This document shows, piece after piece, positions 1 to 8,800 of a stretch of 64,000 nucleotides of DNA (the first letter of the stretch is position 1; each line of letters opens with the position of its first letter). The notes under the pieces were generated by a model. It searched no databases. It saw only the letters and a program-made list of their open reading frames with translations, and was not told the origin of the DNA. Origin of the DNA: Sphingobium arseniciresistens. Its GTDB lineage: Bacteria; Pseudomonadota; Alphaproteobacteria; Sphingomonadales; Sphingomonadaceae. Location of the stretch: the NCBI GenBank assembly GCA_029167225.1, contig JARFNK010000008.1, positions 1 through 64,000 of the forward strand, written 5' to 3'. Position numbers and translations under genes: made by a program.

Positions 1-330
1 AGAATTCACCAACCGGCGCGGCCACCTATCGGCCATCATAATTGACGCCGACCGGACTCCGTAATCGTCGCGCTACACGAATGTCTGCTTCCTTGGATGA
101 ACGTCCGAAAGTTGACTGTCGCGAATGTCCCATCCTCAGCCAAAAGCTGACAGGTAATCCAGGTCGCGCCATCTAAATGAAAATGGCTTCCGACGATCAC
201 CGAAAGTCGGAAGCCATCTTGCCCTTGGAAACGCCTTTCCACGGACGGGTCGCGTATAGCTCCGTAAAGGTCGGCAGAGATTTAGTCGATCTGCCAATTT
301 TACTTTTTGAGGAAAAAGACCGGCTACATG
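1..330. other. Left edge of window, no convincing gene
   Basis: Region downstream of the integrase stop. Only short open frames are present. One of 68 codons on the minus strand (242 to 36) starts at GTG and runs straight through the hairpin at 183-217, so I regard it as chance. The strand is less GC-rich than the core region and is probably part of the same mobile element as the integrase. Confidence 0.4.
179..217 (-). terminator. Strong hairpin, probable terminator of the integrase gene
   Basis: A perfect 12-bp inverted repeat (arms 183-194 and 206-217, ATGGCTTCCGAC and its complement) encloses an 11-nt loop. Read on the minus strand the second arm is followed by TTTTCATTT, as in a Rho-independent terminator. 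It lies about 115 bp past the integrase stop codon on the strand the integrase is transcribed from. An alternative is a protein-binding site of the mobile element. Confidence 0.5.
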
Positions 331-1509
331 TCATTCAGCCAATCTTCGCGAAGAATTGCTCTTCGAAGGCCATTGCTCGAGATATTCAGCCCACCGCGCC
401 ATAAGGCTTCGGCGTTTGTCGAAGAAATCTGTGCGACGGTACGCTGCTTCAACCTTGTTCGAAAGCTTGTGGGCCAGCGCCTTGTCCGCCACTTCTTTGG
501 GGAAGCGGGTCCGCTCAGCGGCCCAGTCGGTGAAAGCTGATCTGAAACCATGCACCGTCACCCCTTTGATACCATCGTCTCTGAGTAGTTTGGTCATGGT
601 CATATCGCTGATCGGCTTTTCGCCATCGTTGCTGAAAACCAGACCGGTGTCGCTGCTCCGCTGGTTCCAACGATTGCGTAGCAATGCGACGGCCGCCGGT
701 GACAACGGGACAACATGGGTGTCACCCGCCTTCATCCGCTCTCCTGGTATGGTCCAGACAGCCTTCTCAAGATCGAACTCGCTCCAGACCGCGAAGCGCG
801 TCTCATTCGAACGCACGGCATTGTAGATCGTGAAGCGCAGCGCATCGCGTCCGGTCGTCGATGCTGCCGTCGCCAGCCGGTGCATAAGAGAGGGGACGTC
901 GGCATATGGCATGGCTTCTAGGTGCCCGGCCTTTTCCGCTTGGCGTGGGAGTCCCTTCCGGACCGAACGAAGGGATACCTCTTCTGGAAGCCAGCCTCTG
1001 ATGTGCGCGAAATCCAGAACGGCTCCAATACGCTGCAGGATGCGGCGGGCAGTGTCCGGTATGTCCAACCAAATCAGAGACAGCACTTCCACAACAGCAG
1101 GGCTGTCTACTTCGTTGATGGGCCGGGCGCCCATCAACGGAAAGACGTGGTTCTCGAGGCTTGCGATCCAGCTGGCGTGCCGCTGGTTCTTCCAGCCCTC
1201 TTTCATCGCTTCGTAGCAGTCCCGCGCGGCCGTCTCAAAGCTAGGCACGATTTTTCGAGACCTGCGTTTCTCCGCTACAGGATCGACGCCTAAGCGCACC
1301 TGACGGCGCAGTGCCATCGCGGCATCACGCGCTTCAGCAAGTGACACGTCGAATGTCGAACCCAAGCCGTAGTCGCGACGACGCCCATCCTTCTGCATCC
1401 GCAGAACCCAAGATCGCGCGCCGCTTGGTTTGACGACCAGGCATAATCCCCTACCATCGACATGACGGCCCGGCTGGGCGTTCTTCACTTTCAAAGCTGT
1501 CAAAGCCAT
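331..1509 (-). CDS. Tyrosine-type site-specific recombinase (P4-family integrase)
   Basis: Catalyses integration and excision of a mobile element by breaking and rejoining DNA at attachment sites. The 392-residue protein begins with a DUF4102-like arm-binding domain (MALTALKVKNAQPG, then the DGRGLCLVVKPSG strand). The C-terminal half holds the catalytic set: Arg in NAVRSNE, Lys/His region AGDTHVVPL, HGFR, LAHKLSN and the Tyr in AAYRRTD. An open frame reaches 1554, but Met at 1509 begins the usual N-terminal motif of the family and was chosen. Transcribed leftward, away from the candidate attachment site at 1672-1687, so the element probably extends left beyond the window. The family usually targets tRNA or tmRNA genes. 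Confidence 0.93.
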   Translation of the reverse strand: MALTALKVKNAQPGRHVDGRGLCLVVKPSGARSWVLRMQKDGRRRDYGLGSTFDVSLAEARDAAMALRRQVRLGVDPVAEKRRSRKIVPSFETAARDCYEAMKEGWKNQRHASWIASLENHVFPLMGARPINEVDSPAVVEVLSLIWLDIPDTARRILQRIGAVLDFAHIRGWLPEEVSLRSVRKGLPRQAEKAGHLEAMPYADVPSLMHRLATAASTTGRDALRFTIYNAVRSNETRFAVWSEFDLEKAVWTIPGERMKAGDTHVVPLSPAAVALLRNRWNQRSSDTGLVFSNDGEKPISDMTMTKLLRDDGIKGVTVHGFRSAFTDWAAERTRFPKEVADKALAHKLSNKVEAAYRRTDFFDKRRSLMARWAEYLEQWPSKSNSSRRLAE

Positions 1510-1970
1510 CGGTTCTAGTTCCCGCCTGAAATGGTCCCACAATCGATCCCACACATTGATGGGATTTCAGGCAAATCAGAGCGACCGACCGCGAACATGC
1601 TACAAGACAAATCTCTGAATTTACAGGGGACTTAGGAACGTCCTGAACCTGCCTGAGATTTAAGTTATACGCCCGTAGGGGTCACCATCTTCGCTTTCCA
1701 GCAAGGTGGCGGAACATGCCTTTTATCGGCTGTTTGATGAAGCCTTGGGTGATGGATGCCCCTGCGCGAAGCAGCCGGGCAGAATCCCATAGCAGTCATG
1801 TAATTGCAGGCGAGTTCTTGCCTATGGAACGCTGTATCCATGCCTCTTTCCAGGGGATTGGGCATGGCGGCAAAGGGGCTGGCCGCGCAAGGGCACACGC
1901 TGACCGATGATGGCCAGCGCAGAAGCCTACTTTGAGGGCCGATCACAAAATTCAGGCGTAGCGGTCGCGA
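1510..1970. other. Non-coding junction between integrase and core genes
   Basis: About 460 bp without a credible gene. The left part should hold the integrase promoter. A tRNA-3'-end-like stretch lies at 1672-1687. Right of it the sequence is GC-rich, as in the core chromosome, up to the stop codon of the quinone oxidoreductase. No RNA gene could be recognised. Confidence 0.5.
1672..1687 (+). other. tRNA-3'-end-like sequence, candidate attachment site
   Basis: The 16 bases CCCGTAGGGGTCACCA look like the 3' end of a tRNA: T-stem 3' strand, acceptor strand AGGGGTC, discriminator A and CCA. No tRNA body lies upstream (the preceding bases do not form a T-loop or anticodon arm). A truncated tRNA 3' copy beside a P4-type integrase is the usual mark of an att site left by integration. 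The intact tRNA would then be left of the window. This is inference from a short match. Confidence 0.35.
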
Positions 1971-2993
1971 TCAGACGACCAGCATGATCTTTCCGAAATG
2001 TTCGCCTGCATCCATGCGCGCATGGGCCTGCGCCGCGTCTGCCAGCGCGAAGCGGCTGTCCATCGCCGGGCGCAGCTTGCCTTCGGCGACGAAGGGCCAA
2101 ACGGTGCGCGCAATTTCCTGTGCCACCAGCCCCTTGAACGCCACGGGGCGCGGGCGCAGCGTGGATCCGGTCAGGGTGAGCCTGCGGGTCATGATCTCCG
2201 GCACGAAGATCGTCGCCTTCGCCCCGGCCTGGGTTGCGATGGAGACATGGCGGCCATCTTCCGCCAGGCATTTGAGGTTGCGCGGCACATAGTCGCCGCC
2301 GACCATGTCGAGCACGGCGTTCACGCCCTTGCCGTCGGTAATCCGCGCCACCGCCTCGACGAATTCCTCGCTGCGATAATTGATCGCGTGGGTCGCCCCC
2401 CATGCCAGCGCCTGCGCGCATTTCTCGTCCGAGCCGCAGGTGACGATGATGTCGATGCCGAACAGCCGGCACAGCGTAATCGCCATCGTGCCGATGCCGC
2501 TGGTGCCGCCATGCACCAGCACCGTTTCGCCAGCCGTCACATAAGCGCGCTCGAACAGGTTGGTCCACACGGTGAACAGCGTCTCGGGTAGTGCCGCCGC
2601 CTCCACCATGTCATAGCCATCGGGCACCGGCAGGCACTGGACTGCGGGCGCGACTGCATATTCGGCATAGCCCCCGCCGGAGACGAGCGCGCAGACGCGC
2701 TGGCCGAGCAGCGCCGCGTCAGCGCCGTCGCCGACCGCGACGACAAGGCCGGAAATCTCCAGGCCGGGAAGGTCGGACGCGCCCTTGGGCGGGGGATATT
2801 TGCCCATGCGCTGCATCACGTCGGGCCGGTTGACCCCGGCGGCTGCAACCTGGATGAGCACTTCGCCTTCGCTCGGTGACGGCACAGGCCGCTGCTGCGA
2901 CTCAAGCACGTCCGGTCCCCCGGGTTCCCGGATGCCAATGGCCGTCATCACCGCGGGAACCGTCCCCACATCGACCATCGCTTCGTCCATCAT
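1971..2993 (-). CDS. NAD(P)H-quinone oxidoreductase, PIG3-type MDR family
   Basis: Medium-chain dehydrogenase/reductase expected to reduce quinones with NADPH in the cytoplasm. The 340-residue length fits. An N-terminal GroES-like domain (AAGVNRPDVMQRMGKYPPP, then GLEISGLVVAVG) is followed by a Rossmann domain with the nucleotide-binding run VLVHGGTSGIGTMAI. No structural or catalytic zinc cysteine cluster is seen, which separates it from alcohol dehydrogenases. The PIG3/QOR-like subgroup is suggested by the PP-K-G-ASDLPGLE stretch. A later Met (2948, MTAIGIREPGG) is an alternative start closer to the family's usual N-terminus. Transcribed divergently from the DUF1192 gene. Confidence 0.88.
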   Translation of the reverse strand: MMDEAMVDVGTVPAVMTAIGIREPGGPDVLESQQRPVPSPSEGEVLIQVAAAGVNRPDVMQRMGKYPPPKGASDLPGLEISGLVVAVGDGADAALLGQRVCALVSGGGYAEYAVAPAVQCLPVPDGYDMVEAAALPETLFTVWTNLFERAYVTAGETVLVHGGTSGIGTMAITLCRLFGIDIIVTCGSDEKCAQALAWGATHAINYRSEEFVEAVARITDGKGVNAVLDMVGGDYVPRNLKCLAEDGRHVSIATQAGAKATIFVPEIMTRRLTLTGSTLRPRPVAFKGLVAQEIARTVWPFVAEGKLRPAMDSRFALADAAQAHARMDAGEHFGKIMLVV

Positions 2994-3094
2994 AACCCAC
3001 CAAAACCCACGAATTGCTGCGTCGCACCATCGCTTGAGGCAGACGGTTCGGCGCCCTTATTGACAGCGGCAGCCGCAGCGTCAACATTGGGCGC

Positions 3095-3292
3095 ATGGAC
3101 ATGGACGAATATCTGCCCAAGAAGGCCGATGATCCCTTGCCCCGGCTGCTGGCACAGGATCTGGATCCCTTTTCCGTGGCGGAATTACAGGCGCGCATCA
3201 CGGCGCTCGAAAGCGAAATCGCCCGCGTCCGACACAAGATCAACGCCTCTGTTAACCATAAGGCAAGTGCCGAGGCATTATTCAGGAAATGA
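3095..3292 (+). CDS. DUF1192 small coiled-coil protein
   Basis: A 65-residue acidic protein (start MDMDEYLPKK) matching the small DUF1192 family found in alphaproteobacteria. Its hallmarks are the N-terminal segment around PLPRLLAQDLDPFSVAEL and the helix LQARITALESEIARVR, a short leucine/isoleucine heptad predicted to form a coiled coil. There is no signal peptide or membrane segment. Function is not established. It lies between the divergent quinone oxidoreductase and clpA. Confidence 0.8.
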   Translation: MDMDEYLPKKADDPLPRLLAQDLDPFSVAELQARITALESEIARVRHKINASVNHKASAEALFRK

Positions 3293-3460
3293 GCCCATGC
3301 CGCGTCTCTCCTCCCTTCACGCGGATCGCCCCGAAAGGGCGGCCGGGCGCAGGGCGGAGGACGGTTTCGGGGCACCTCCACGGCGGCTGTGCGAAAGGAC
3401 AGCTTGATCGCGGGGCGTTCCGTTCCGACATAGGGACCAACACAGGCCCCACCCCGGGGC

Positions 3461-3478
3461 AAGGAGTATGAGCTGATG
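3461..3478 (+). promoter_or_regulatory. clpA ribosome-binding site with overlapping minimal ORF
   Basis: AAGGAG at 3461-3466 lies 9 nt before the clpA ATG at 3476 and fixes that start. Between them an ATG at 3468 opens the two-codon frame ATG-AGC-TGA, whose stop overlaps the clpA start (TGATG). The spacing to the first ATG is very short, so clpA itself is the likelier initiation site. Confidence 0.6.
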
Positions 3479-5794
3479 CCTTCCTTCGCAGCCGCCCTAG
3501 AGACGACCCTGCACAACGCGCTGACCCACGCTTCGGAGCGGCGCCATGAATATGCCACGCTGGAGCATCTGCTGCTCGCGCTCATCGACGATGAGCATGC
3601 GTCCAAGGTGATGCAGGCGTGCGGCGTGGACATTGGCGAGCTTGGCGACGCGGTGACGCAATATCTCGACACCGAGCTGGACAGCCTGAAGGTGGAGGGG
3701 GAAACCGATCCCTCCCCCACCAGCGGTTTCCAGCGCGTGGTGCAACGCGCGATCCTGCATGTGCAGTCCTCCGGGAAGGATGAAGTGACCGGCGCCAACG
3801 TGCTGGTCGCGCTCTTCTCCGAACGGGAAAGCTATGCCGTCTATTTCCTGCAGCAGCAGGACATGAGCCGCCTCGACGCGGTCAGCTATCTTTCGCATGG
3901 CGTAGGCAAGGGCACGGCAGCACCCGAGCAGCGCGAGGTCAAGGGCTCTGCCGAGGAAGAGAAGAAGCCCGTGGACAAGAACAAGAAGGATTCCGCGCTC
4001 GACCAGTTCACCGTCAACCTCAACGAGAAGGCCGAACGCGGCAAGGTCGATCCGCTGATCGGCCGTGGACCGGAAGTCGACCGGACCATCCAGATCCTGT
4101 GCCGCCGTTCGAAGAACAACCCGCTCTATGTGGGTGATCCGGGCGTCGGCAAGACCGCGATCGCCGAGGGGCTCGCCCGCAAGATCATCGAGGGCGAAGT
4201 GCCCGACGTGCTCAAGGAAGCGGTGATCTATTCGCTCGACATGGGCGCGCTGCTCGCCGGCACCCGCTATCGCGGCGACTTCGAGGAGCGGCTGAAGGCG
4301 GTCGTCACCGAGCTGGAAAAGATGCCGCACGCGGTGCTGTTCATCGACGAGATCCACACGGTGATCGGCGCCGGCGCGACCAGCGGCGGCGCGATGGACG
4401 CGTCCAACCTGCTGAAGCCTGCCCTCTCGGGCGGGACGATCCGCTGCATCGGCTCCACGACCTACAAGGAGTTCCGCAACCATTTCGAGAAGGACCGGGC
4501 GCTGCTCCGGCGCTTCCAGAAGATCGACGTGAACGAGCCGACGGTCGAGGATACGATCAAGATCCTGACCGGCCTGCGCACGGCGTTCGAGGAACATCAC
4601 CACGTCAAGTACACGCCCGACGCGATCAAGGCGGCGGTCGAGCTGTCCGCGCGCTACATCAACGACCGCAAGCTGCCCGACAAGGCGATCGACGTGATCG
4701 ACGAGGTCGGCGCCATGCAGATGCTGGTCGTGCCGAGCAAGCGCAAGAAGACGATCACGCCCAAGGAGATCGAGCAGGTCATCGCGACCATGGCCCGCAT
4801 CCCCCCCAAGACGGTGTCGTCGGACGACAAGACCGTGCTGCACACCCTGACGCAGGACTTGAAGCGCGTCGTCTTCGGCCAGGACAAGGCGATCGAGGTG
4901 CTCAGCTCCGCGATCAAGCTGTCGCGCGCCGGCCTTCGCGATCCCGACAAGCCGATCGGCAACTATCTGTTCTCCGGCCCCACCGGCGTCGGCAAGACGG
5001 AGGTCGCCCGCCAGCTTGCGCACCTGCTCGGCATTCCGCTCCAGCGTTTCGACATGTCGGAATATATGGAACGGCATTCGATCAGCCGGCTGATCGGCGC
5101 GCCTCCGGGCTATGTCGGCTATGACCAGGGCGGCCTGCTGACCGATGCGGTCGACCAGAACCCGCACAGCGTGCTGTTGCTGGACGAGATCGAGAAGGCG
5201 CACCCGGACCTGTTCAACATCCTGCTGCAGGTGATGGACAATGGCCGCCTGACCGATCACCACGGCAAGACGGTCGACTTCCGCAACACCATCCTCATCA
5301 TGACCACCAATGCCGGTGCATCGGACATGGAGAAGGAAAGCATCGGCTTTGGCGCGATCGCCCGGGACGATGTGCAGGAGGATGCGGTGAAGAAGCTCTT
5401 CACCCCGGAATTCCGCAATCGCTTGGATGCCGTCGTGCCCTTTGGCTACCTGCCGCCGGAAGTCGTCGCCCGCGTGGTCGACAAGTTCATCCTGCAGCTG
5501 GAGCTCCAGCTGGCCGACCGCGACGTCCACATCACGCTGGACGACGAGGCGAAGGCATGGCTCACCGAGCGCGGCTACGACAAGCTGTACGGTGCCCGCC
5601 CGATGGGCCGCCTGATGCAGGAGAAGGTGAAGCAGCCGCTGGCCGAGGAGCTGCTGTTCGGCAAGCTCGTCCATGGCGGCGAGGTAAAGGTCCGCCTGAA
5701 GGACGACGCCCTGGCCTTCGAGATCATCCCCGCCGCGCCCAAGAAGGGCAAGAAGGGGGCGAGCAAGAAGCCGGCGGAGAGCGCCGAGAAATAA
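3476..5794 (+). CDS. clpA: ATP-dependent Clp protease ATP-binding subunit ClpA
   Basis: AAA+ unfoldase that feeds substrates, including ClpS-delivered N-degron proteins, to the ClpP peptidase. At 772 residues it has the usual ClpA length. In order: a Clp-N repeat domain (about 1-140), first ATPase with Walker A GDPGVGKT near residue 220 and FIDEIHT near 290, second ATPase with GPTGVGKT near 500 and [11 protein letters not shown] near 568, a ClpP-docking loop SIGFGA near 622, and the small D2 C-terminal domain. There is no long ClpB-type middle coiled coil. The C-terminal tail is lysine-rich. The ClpS adaptor gene, often next to clpA, is absent from the 183-bp upstream gap. A terminator follows. 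Confidence 0.97.
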   Translation: MPSFAAALETTLHNALTHASERRHEYATLEHLLLALIDDEHASKVMQACGVDIGELGDAVTQYLDTELDSLKVEGETDPSPTSGFQRVVQRAILHVQSSGKDEVTGANVLVALFSERESYAVYFLQQQDMSRLDAVSYLSHGVGKGTAAPEQREVKGSAEEEKKPVDKNKKDSALDQFTVNLNEKAERGKVDPLIGRGPEVDRTIQILCRRSKNNPLYVGDPGVGKTAIAEGLARKIIEGEVPDVLKEAVIYSLDMGALLAGTRYRGDFEERLKAVVTELEKMPHAVLFIDEIHTVIGAGATSGGAMDASNLLKPALSGGTIRCIGSTTYKEFRNHFEKDRALLRRFQKIDVNEPTVEDTIKILTGLRTAFEEHHHVKYTPDAIKAAVELSARYINDRKLPDKAIDVIDEVGAMQMLVVPSKRKKTITPKEIEQVIATMARIPPKTVSSDDKTVLHTLTQDLKRVVFGQDKAIEVLSSAIKLSRAGLRDPDKPIGNYLFSGPTGVGKTEVARQLAHLLGIPLQRFDMSEYMERHSISRLIGAPPGYVGYDQGGLLTDAVDQNPHSVLLLDEIEKAHPDLFNILLQVMDNGRLTDHHGKTVDFRNTILIMTTNAGASDMEKESIGFGAIARDDVQEDAVKKLFTPEFRNRLDAVVPFGYLPPEVVARVVDKFILQLELQLADRDVHITLDDEAKAWLTERGYDKLYGARPMGRLMQEKVKQPLAEELLFGKLVHGGEVKVRLKDDALAFEIIPAAPKKGKKGASKKPAESAEK

Positions 5795-5820
5795 GGCTTC
5801 GGCTTTGCTGTGAACAAAGA

Positions 5821-5848
5821 AAAGGGCGGCCTTCGGGTCGCCCTTTTT
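5821..5848 (+). terminator. Rho-independent terminator after clpA
   Basis: AAAGGGCGGCC, loop TTCGG, then GTCGCCCTTTTT: a GC-rich stem with a run of T directly after it, 27 bp past the clpA stop codon. Flanking A and T runs may let it act in both directions. Confidence 0.85.
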
Positions 5849-5926
5849 CATGTGCCACGGGTTCTTCGTTACGCACTCTTTCCCGCGCGGATGAACGGAT
5901 CAGGCAGGGGCGGGCGCCATCCCGCC

Positions 5927-6151
5927 TCATCCGCCCTTGACGATCGGATGCGCGAAGCCGACTGCCCCGGCCGAGAAAACCAGCGTCAGGACAACCGAGA
6001 TGAGGTTGTCCTGCAGATAGGCGTTGCAGGCATATTCAATCGCAACGCTGCCCGAGCAGATGAGCGCCGCGATGGACAGGCCCTTGCTGCTCGACCAATT
6101 CCTGTTCCACCAGCCCCCATTCCACCAACCACTGCCGCCCTTAGCCGTCAT
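5927..6151 (-). CDS. Small two-helix membrane protein, unknown function
   Basis: A 74-residue protein starting MTAKGGSGWWNGGWWNRNW, a Gly/Trp/Asn-rich N-terminus. Two hydrophobic segments follow (about 24-44, SIAALICSGSVAIEYAC, and 50-70, VVLTLVFSAGAVGFA), probably a hairpin in the inner membrane. Its start lies 11 bp inside the end of the upstream lipoprotein gene on the same strand, so the two are probably translationally coupled. A longer open frame upstream (to 6313) is only the lipoprotein gene read in another frame. I do not recognise the family. Confidence 0.55.
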   Translation of the reverse strand: MTAKGGSGWWNGGWWNRNWSSSKGLSIAALICSGSVAIEYACNAYLQDNLISVVLTLVFSAGAVGFAHPIVKGG

Positions 6152-6449
6152 CTTCGGGCTCCCATGCACGCGGACGGTCTGGGGAAAAATAGATCGGCCG
6201 GTCCGCCGCCGCGCTGCATTCACGGGACCGAGCGCAGGCTCTTTCCCTGCGGCGCTCGGCCCGCTCGGCGTTGCGCTCCGCCTCGTCGGCCTTGCGCTGG
6301 GCGCGACCGGCATTGCGATCCGCCTCGTCCTGGCTGGTCGTGGTCAAGTCCACGGCCTTGCCGACGGTCTTGACGGGCAAGGTCGCGAGGCCACAGCCTC
6401 CGACCGCCAGCGGCAGCATGGCAGCGATGAGAAGATATCTGCGCATCAT
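6141..6449 (-). CDS. Small lipoprotein with charged coiled-coil, unknown function
   Basis: A 102-residue protein with a lipoprotein signal (MMRRYLLIAAMLPLAVGGC, lipidated Cys near residue 19). After it comes a strongly charged Ala/Glu/Arg helix with repeating ADEAERNAERAERRRE units, likely a coiled coil, and a short acidic tail. AAGGA 8 nt upstream supports the start at 6449. It overlaps the downstream two-helix membrane protein by 11 bp. The length and repetitive helix recall small envelope-spacer lipoproteins, but no specific family is recognised. Confidence 0.65.
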   Translation of the reverse strand: MMRRYLLIAAMLPLAVGGCGLATLPVKTVGKAVDLTTTSQDEADRNAGRAQRKADEAERNAERAERRRERACARSRECSAAADRPIYFSPDRPRAWEPEDDG

Positions 6450-6701
6450 CGAAAATTCCTTGGAGAGCCTGTTCCAAGGACTTTTGCGCCACCCCATGGA
6501 TGATTGGTGGAGGGATGATCGGCCATCCGTGGCGATCGCCACCTTATCTTCGTTCACAGGCCGAGACGAAAGCTGGCGGGCGCGGGCGCCTGTGACCGCC
6601 GTCACCGCGAATCTCCACGCGCGCCACTATCCCGCTTCTGCTATGGAGGCGGCAAAAGACACAGGTCGCGTCCAAAAAAGGAACTCTGCTTCAGGGGATG
6701 A

Positions 6702-7964
6702 GTGACAGTGCGCAACCTTAACCGATCCACGCTTTTCCGCAGCGCTTCGGCGCTGGCCGCCCTTGCCACGCTGGCCGCACCCGGCGCCAGCCAGCAACAG
6801 AGCGCGCCCATCGCCCGCTACACCATGGACGCCGGCACCATGTCCGGCTTTGCCGCCATGGGGCAAGGGGGCGGCGGCGGCATGGGCGGCGCGATGTCGA
6901 TGATGTTCGGCGGCGGCGGCGACCGGACGATCCATGAACTGGTGCTGCGCCTTGGCTCCAGCCAGCCCGCGACCGGCGGCGCGCCAAAGGCCGATCATTT
7001 CATGCCGACGGGCACGAAGCTCGGCAAATCCGTACCGCTCGTCACGCCGACACCGGGCAAGAGCGAGGACAAGCCCGTGCCCTTCGAGCGGCCCAAGGGA
7101 CGCTTGCTGATCTATTGGGGCTGCGGCCCGACCGCGCCCAAGAACCAGCCGGTCGTCATCGACTTCGCCAAGGTCGCCGCCGGGCAGATTCCCGCAGGCC
7201 TGTATGCGAGTGCCGCCAGCCTGCCCGCCGACTGGCAGGTGCGCGTCTCCAACAGCAAGACCTATGGCGACTGGCCCAATGGCAAGGATACGAAGGTCGT
7301 CTCCTCCAGCGCCTCGCTGATCGGCGACCATCGCATCGCCGGCAATTACGCGCCGGAGATCAAGTTCGCCCTCAATCAGGATTTCATGCCGGCGATCACC
7401 GGCAAATCCTCCGAACTGCCGAGCGGCGCGGTGCAGCTCAACTGGAACAGCGTGGCCGGCGCGACCGGCTATTATGCCTGGGTCTTCGCCGCCAATCCGG
7501 GGCCGGACGGCAAGGCGATGGACATGGTGTGGTGGGCATCCTCCTCCACCCAGCAATTCGGCGGGCCGATGTGGGACTGGCTCTCGCCCGCCGCCGTGCA
7601 GAAGTTGATCGGCCAGAAGATCGTGATGCCGCCCAGCCAGACCAGCTGCATTGTCCCCGCCGAGGTGAAGAAGGCGGCGAGCCAGATGATGATGGGCACG
7701 CTCTACGCCTATGGACCGGAAGCGAACTTCGCCTATCCGCCGCGCCCGGCCGATCCCAAGATCGTATGGAAGCCGGAATGGATCGCCCGCGTGCGCTATC
7801 GCGCCAACACCATGTGGATGCTGAACGGGCCGGACATGGGCGCGATGATGCGCGGCGCAGACGAACGCGAAGGGGCGAAGGGCGAAGAGCCCGCATCGAA
7901 GAAGAAGAAATGCCGGGGCGGCTTTGGCGGCATCCTGGCGGGCGCGGCGGGCATCGGCTGCTGA
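6702..7964 (+). CDS. Secreted Gly/Met-rich protein, unknown function
   Basis: A 420-residue protein with an N-terminal signal peptide (LFRSASALAALATLAAPGASQ), so probably periplasmic. Residues 45-75 are a low-complexity run rich in Gly and Met (MGQGGGGGMGGAMSMMFGGG). The middle contains a conserved-looking block RLLIYWGCGP and a beta-rich stretch GAVQLNWNSVAGATGYYAWVF that resembles a fibronectin-like strand pair. The C-terminus has EEPASKKKKCRGG and then a Gly/Ala helix ending in Cys. The start codon is GTG at 6702, just after an AGGGGATGA run. It stands alone between the lipoprotein pair and a GST gene. Function unknown. Confidence 0.7.
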   Translation: MTVRNLNRSTLFRSASALAALATLAAPGASQQQSAPIARYTMDAGTMSGFAAMGQGGGGGMGGAMSMMFGGGGDRTIHELVLRLGSSQPATGGAPKADHFMPTGTKLGKSVPLVTPTPGKSEDKPVPFERPKGRLLIYWGCGPTAPKNQPVVIDFAKVAAGQIPAGLYASAASLPADWQVRVSNSKTYGDWPNGKDTKVVSSSASLIGDHRIAGNYAPEIKFALNQDFMPAITGKSSELPSGAVQLNWNSVAGATGYYAWVFAANPGPDGKAMDMVWWASSSTQQFGGPMWDWLSPAAVQKLIGQKIVMPPSQTSCIVPAEVKKAASQMMMGTLYAYGPEANFAYPPRPADPKIVWKPEWIARVRYRANTMWMLNGPDMGAMMRGADEREGAKGEEPASKKKKCRGGFGGILAGAAGIGC

Positions 7965-8170
7965 GGCGGAGGGCGCCCACGATCCTCGTCATTTTGGCCA
8001 TGTTTCAGCATCCATTTCTCCCCCCAGGCCGCAGTTGCACGAGGGACGGGATGGATGCTGAAACCGAACCGGAAGACCGGAGTCTCCGACTGAAGCAAGC
8101 TATGGGACTGGCCGAACATGCTGAAATGTTCTACATATGTTCCTATCGATTCGCATGAGGGAGGACGCCG

Positions 8171-8800
8171 ATGAGCAGCACCATCACCCTGTACACCAAC
8201 CCCATGTCACGCGGGCAGATCGCTCGCTGGGCGCTGGAGGAGGTCTGCGCGCCCTATGAGGCCGTGATCCTGGACTATGCCTCCACTATGAAGGGTGCGG
8301 ACTATCTGGCGGTAAACCCGATGGGCAAGGTGCCGGCGATCGTCCATGACGGCCAGGTGGTGACGGAATGCGCCGCCATCTGCGCCTATCTGGCCGAAGC
8401 CTTTCCCGAAGCCGGGCTTGCGCCACGCGCGGAGGAGCGCGCCGACTATTATCGCTGGCTGTTCTTCGCCGCCGGGCCGGTGGAAGCGGCCGTCACCAAC
8501 AATGCGCTGGGCGTGAAGACCGACGAGAAGACGTCGCGCATGGCCGGCTATGGCAGCTATGACGCGGTGGTCGATGTGCTGGAATGGGCGGTCGGCAAAG
8601 GCGACTATATCTGCGGCGACCGGTTCACCGCCGCCGACATCTACCTGGGCGCTCAGGTCGATTGGGGCCTCAGTTTCGGGACGATCCCCACGCGCCCCGC
8701 CTTCGAGGCCTATGCCGCGCGCCTGCGCGATCGCCCGGCCTACAAGCGGCAGAAGGACATCGACAACGCTCTGATCGCGGAGATGCAGAATCCGGGCTGA
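8171..8800 (+). CDS. Glutathione S-transferase family protein
   Basis: Cytosolic GST-fold protein of 209 residues. The thioredoxin-like N-terminal domain (1-80) begins ITLYTNPMSRGQIARWALEE, with Ser in the usual glutathione-activating place. It contains NPMGKVPAIV with the cis-Pro and ECAAICAYLAE, the Glu/Ser-type gamma-glutamyl contact. An all-helical domain follows, with the typical FTAADIYLGAQVDW N-cap box near residue 160. Substrate cannot be inferred. Transcribed alone. Confidence 0.88.
   Translation: MSSTITLYTNPMSRGQIARWALEEVCAPYEAVILDYASTMKGADYLAVNPMGKVPAIVHDGQVVTECAAICAYLAEAFPEAGLAPRAEERADYYRWLFFAAGPVEAAVTNNALGVKTDEKTSRMAGYGSYDAVVDVLEWAVGKGDYICGDRFTAADIYLGAQVDWGLSFGTIPTRPAFEAYAARLRDRPAYKRQKDIDNALIAEMQNPG

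Noticed and set aside
36..242. 68-codon minus-strand frame at the left edge
   Set aside because: GTG start without ribosome-binding site, runs through the perfect hairpin at 183-217 and has no family features.
1688..1970. Possible tmRNA or other RNA gene beside the integrase
   Set aside because: Integrases often target ssrA, but no tag-peptide reading frame, tRNA-like domain or T-loop could be found in either orientation.
3497..5851. 784-codon open frame opposite clpA
   Set aside because: Antisense of a highly conserved gene with biased codons; no recognisable domain and no ribosome-binding site.
7115..8158. 347-codon frame overlapping the secreted Gly/Met-rich protein
   Set aside because: An Arg/Gly-rich shadow of the real gene in another frame; the real gene has a signal peptide and plausible composition.
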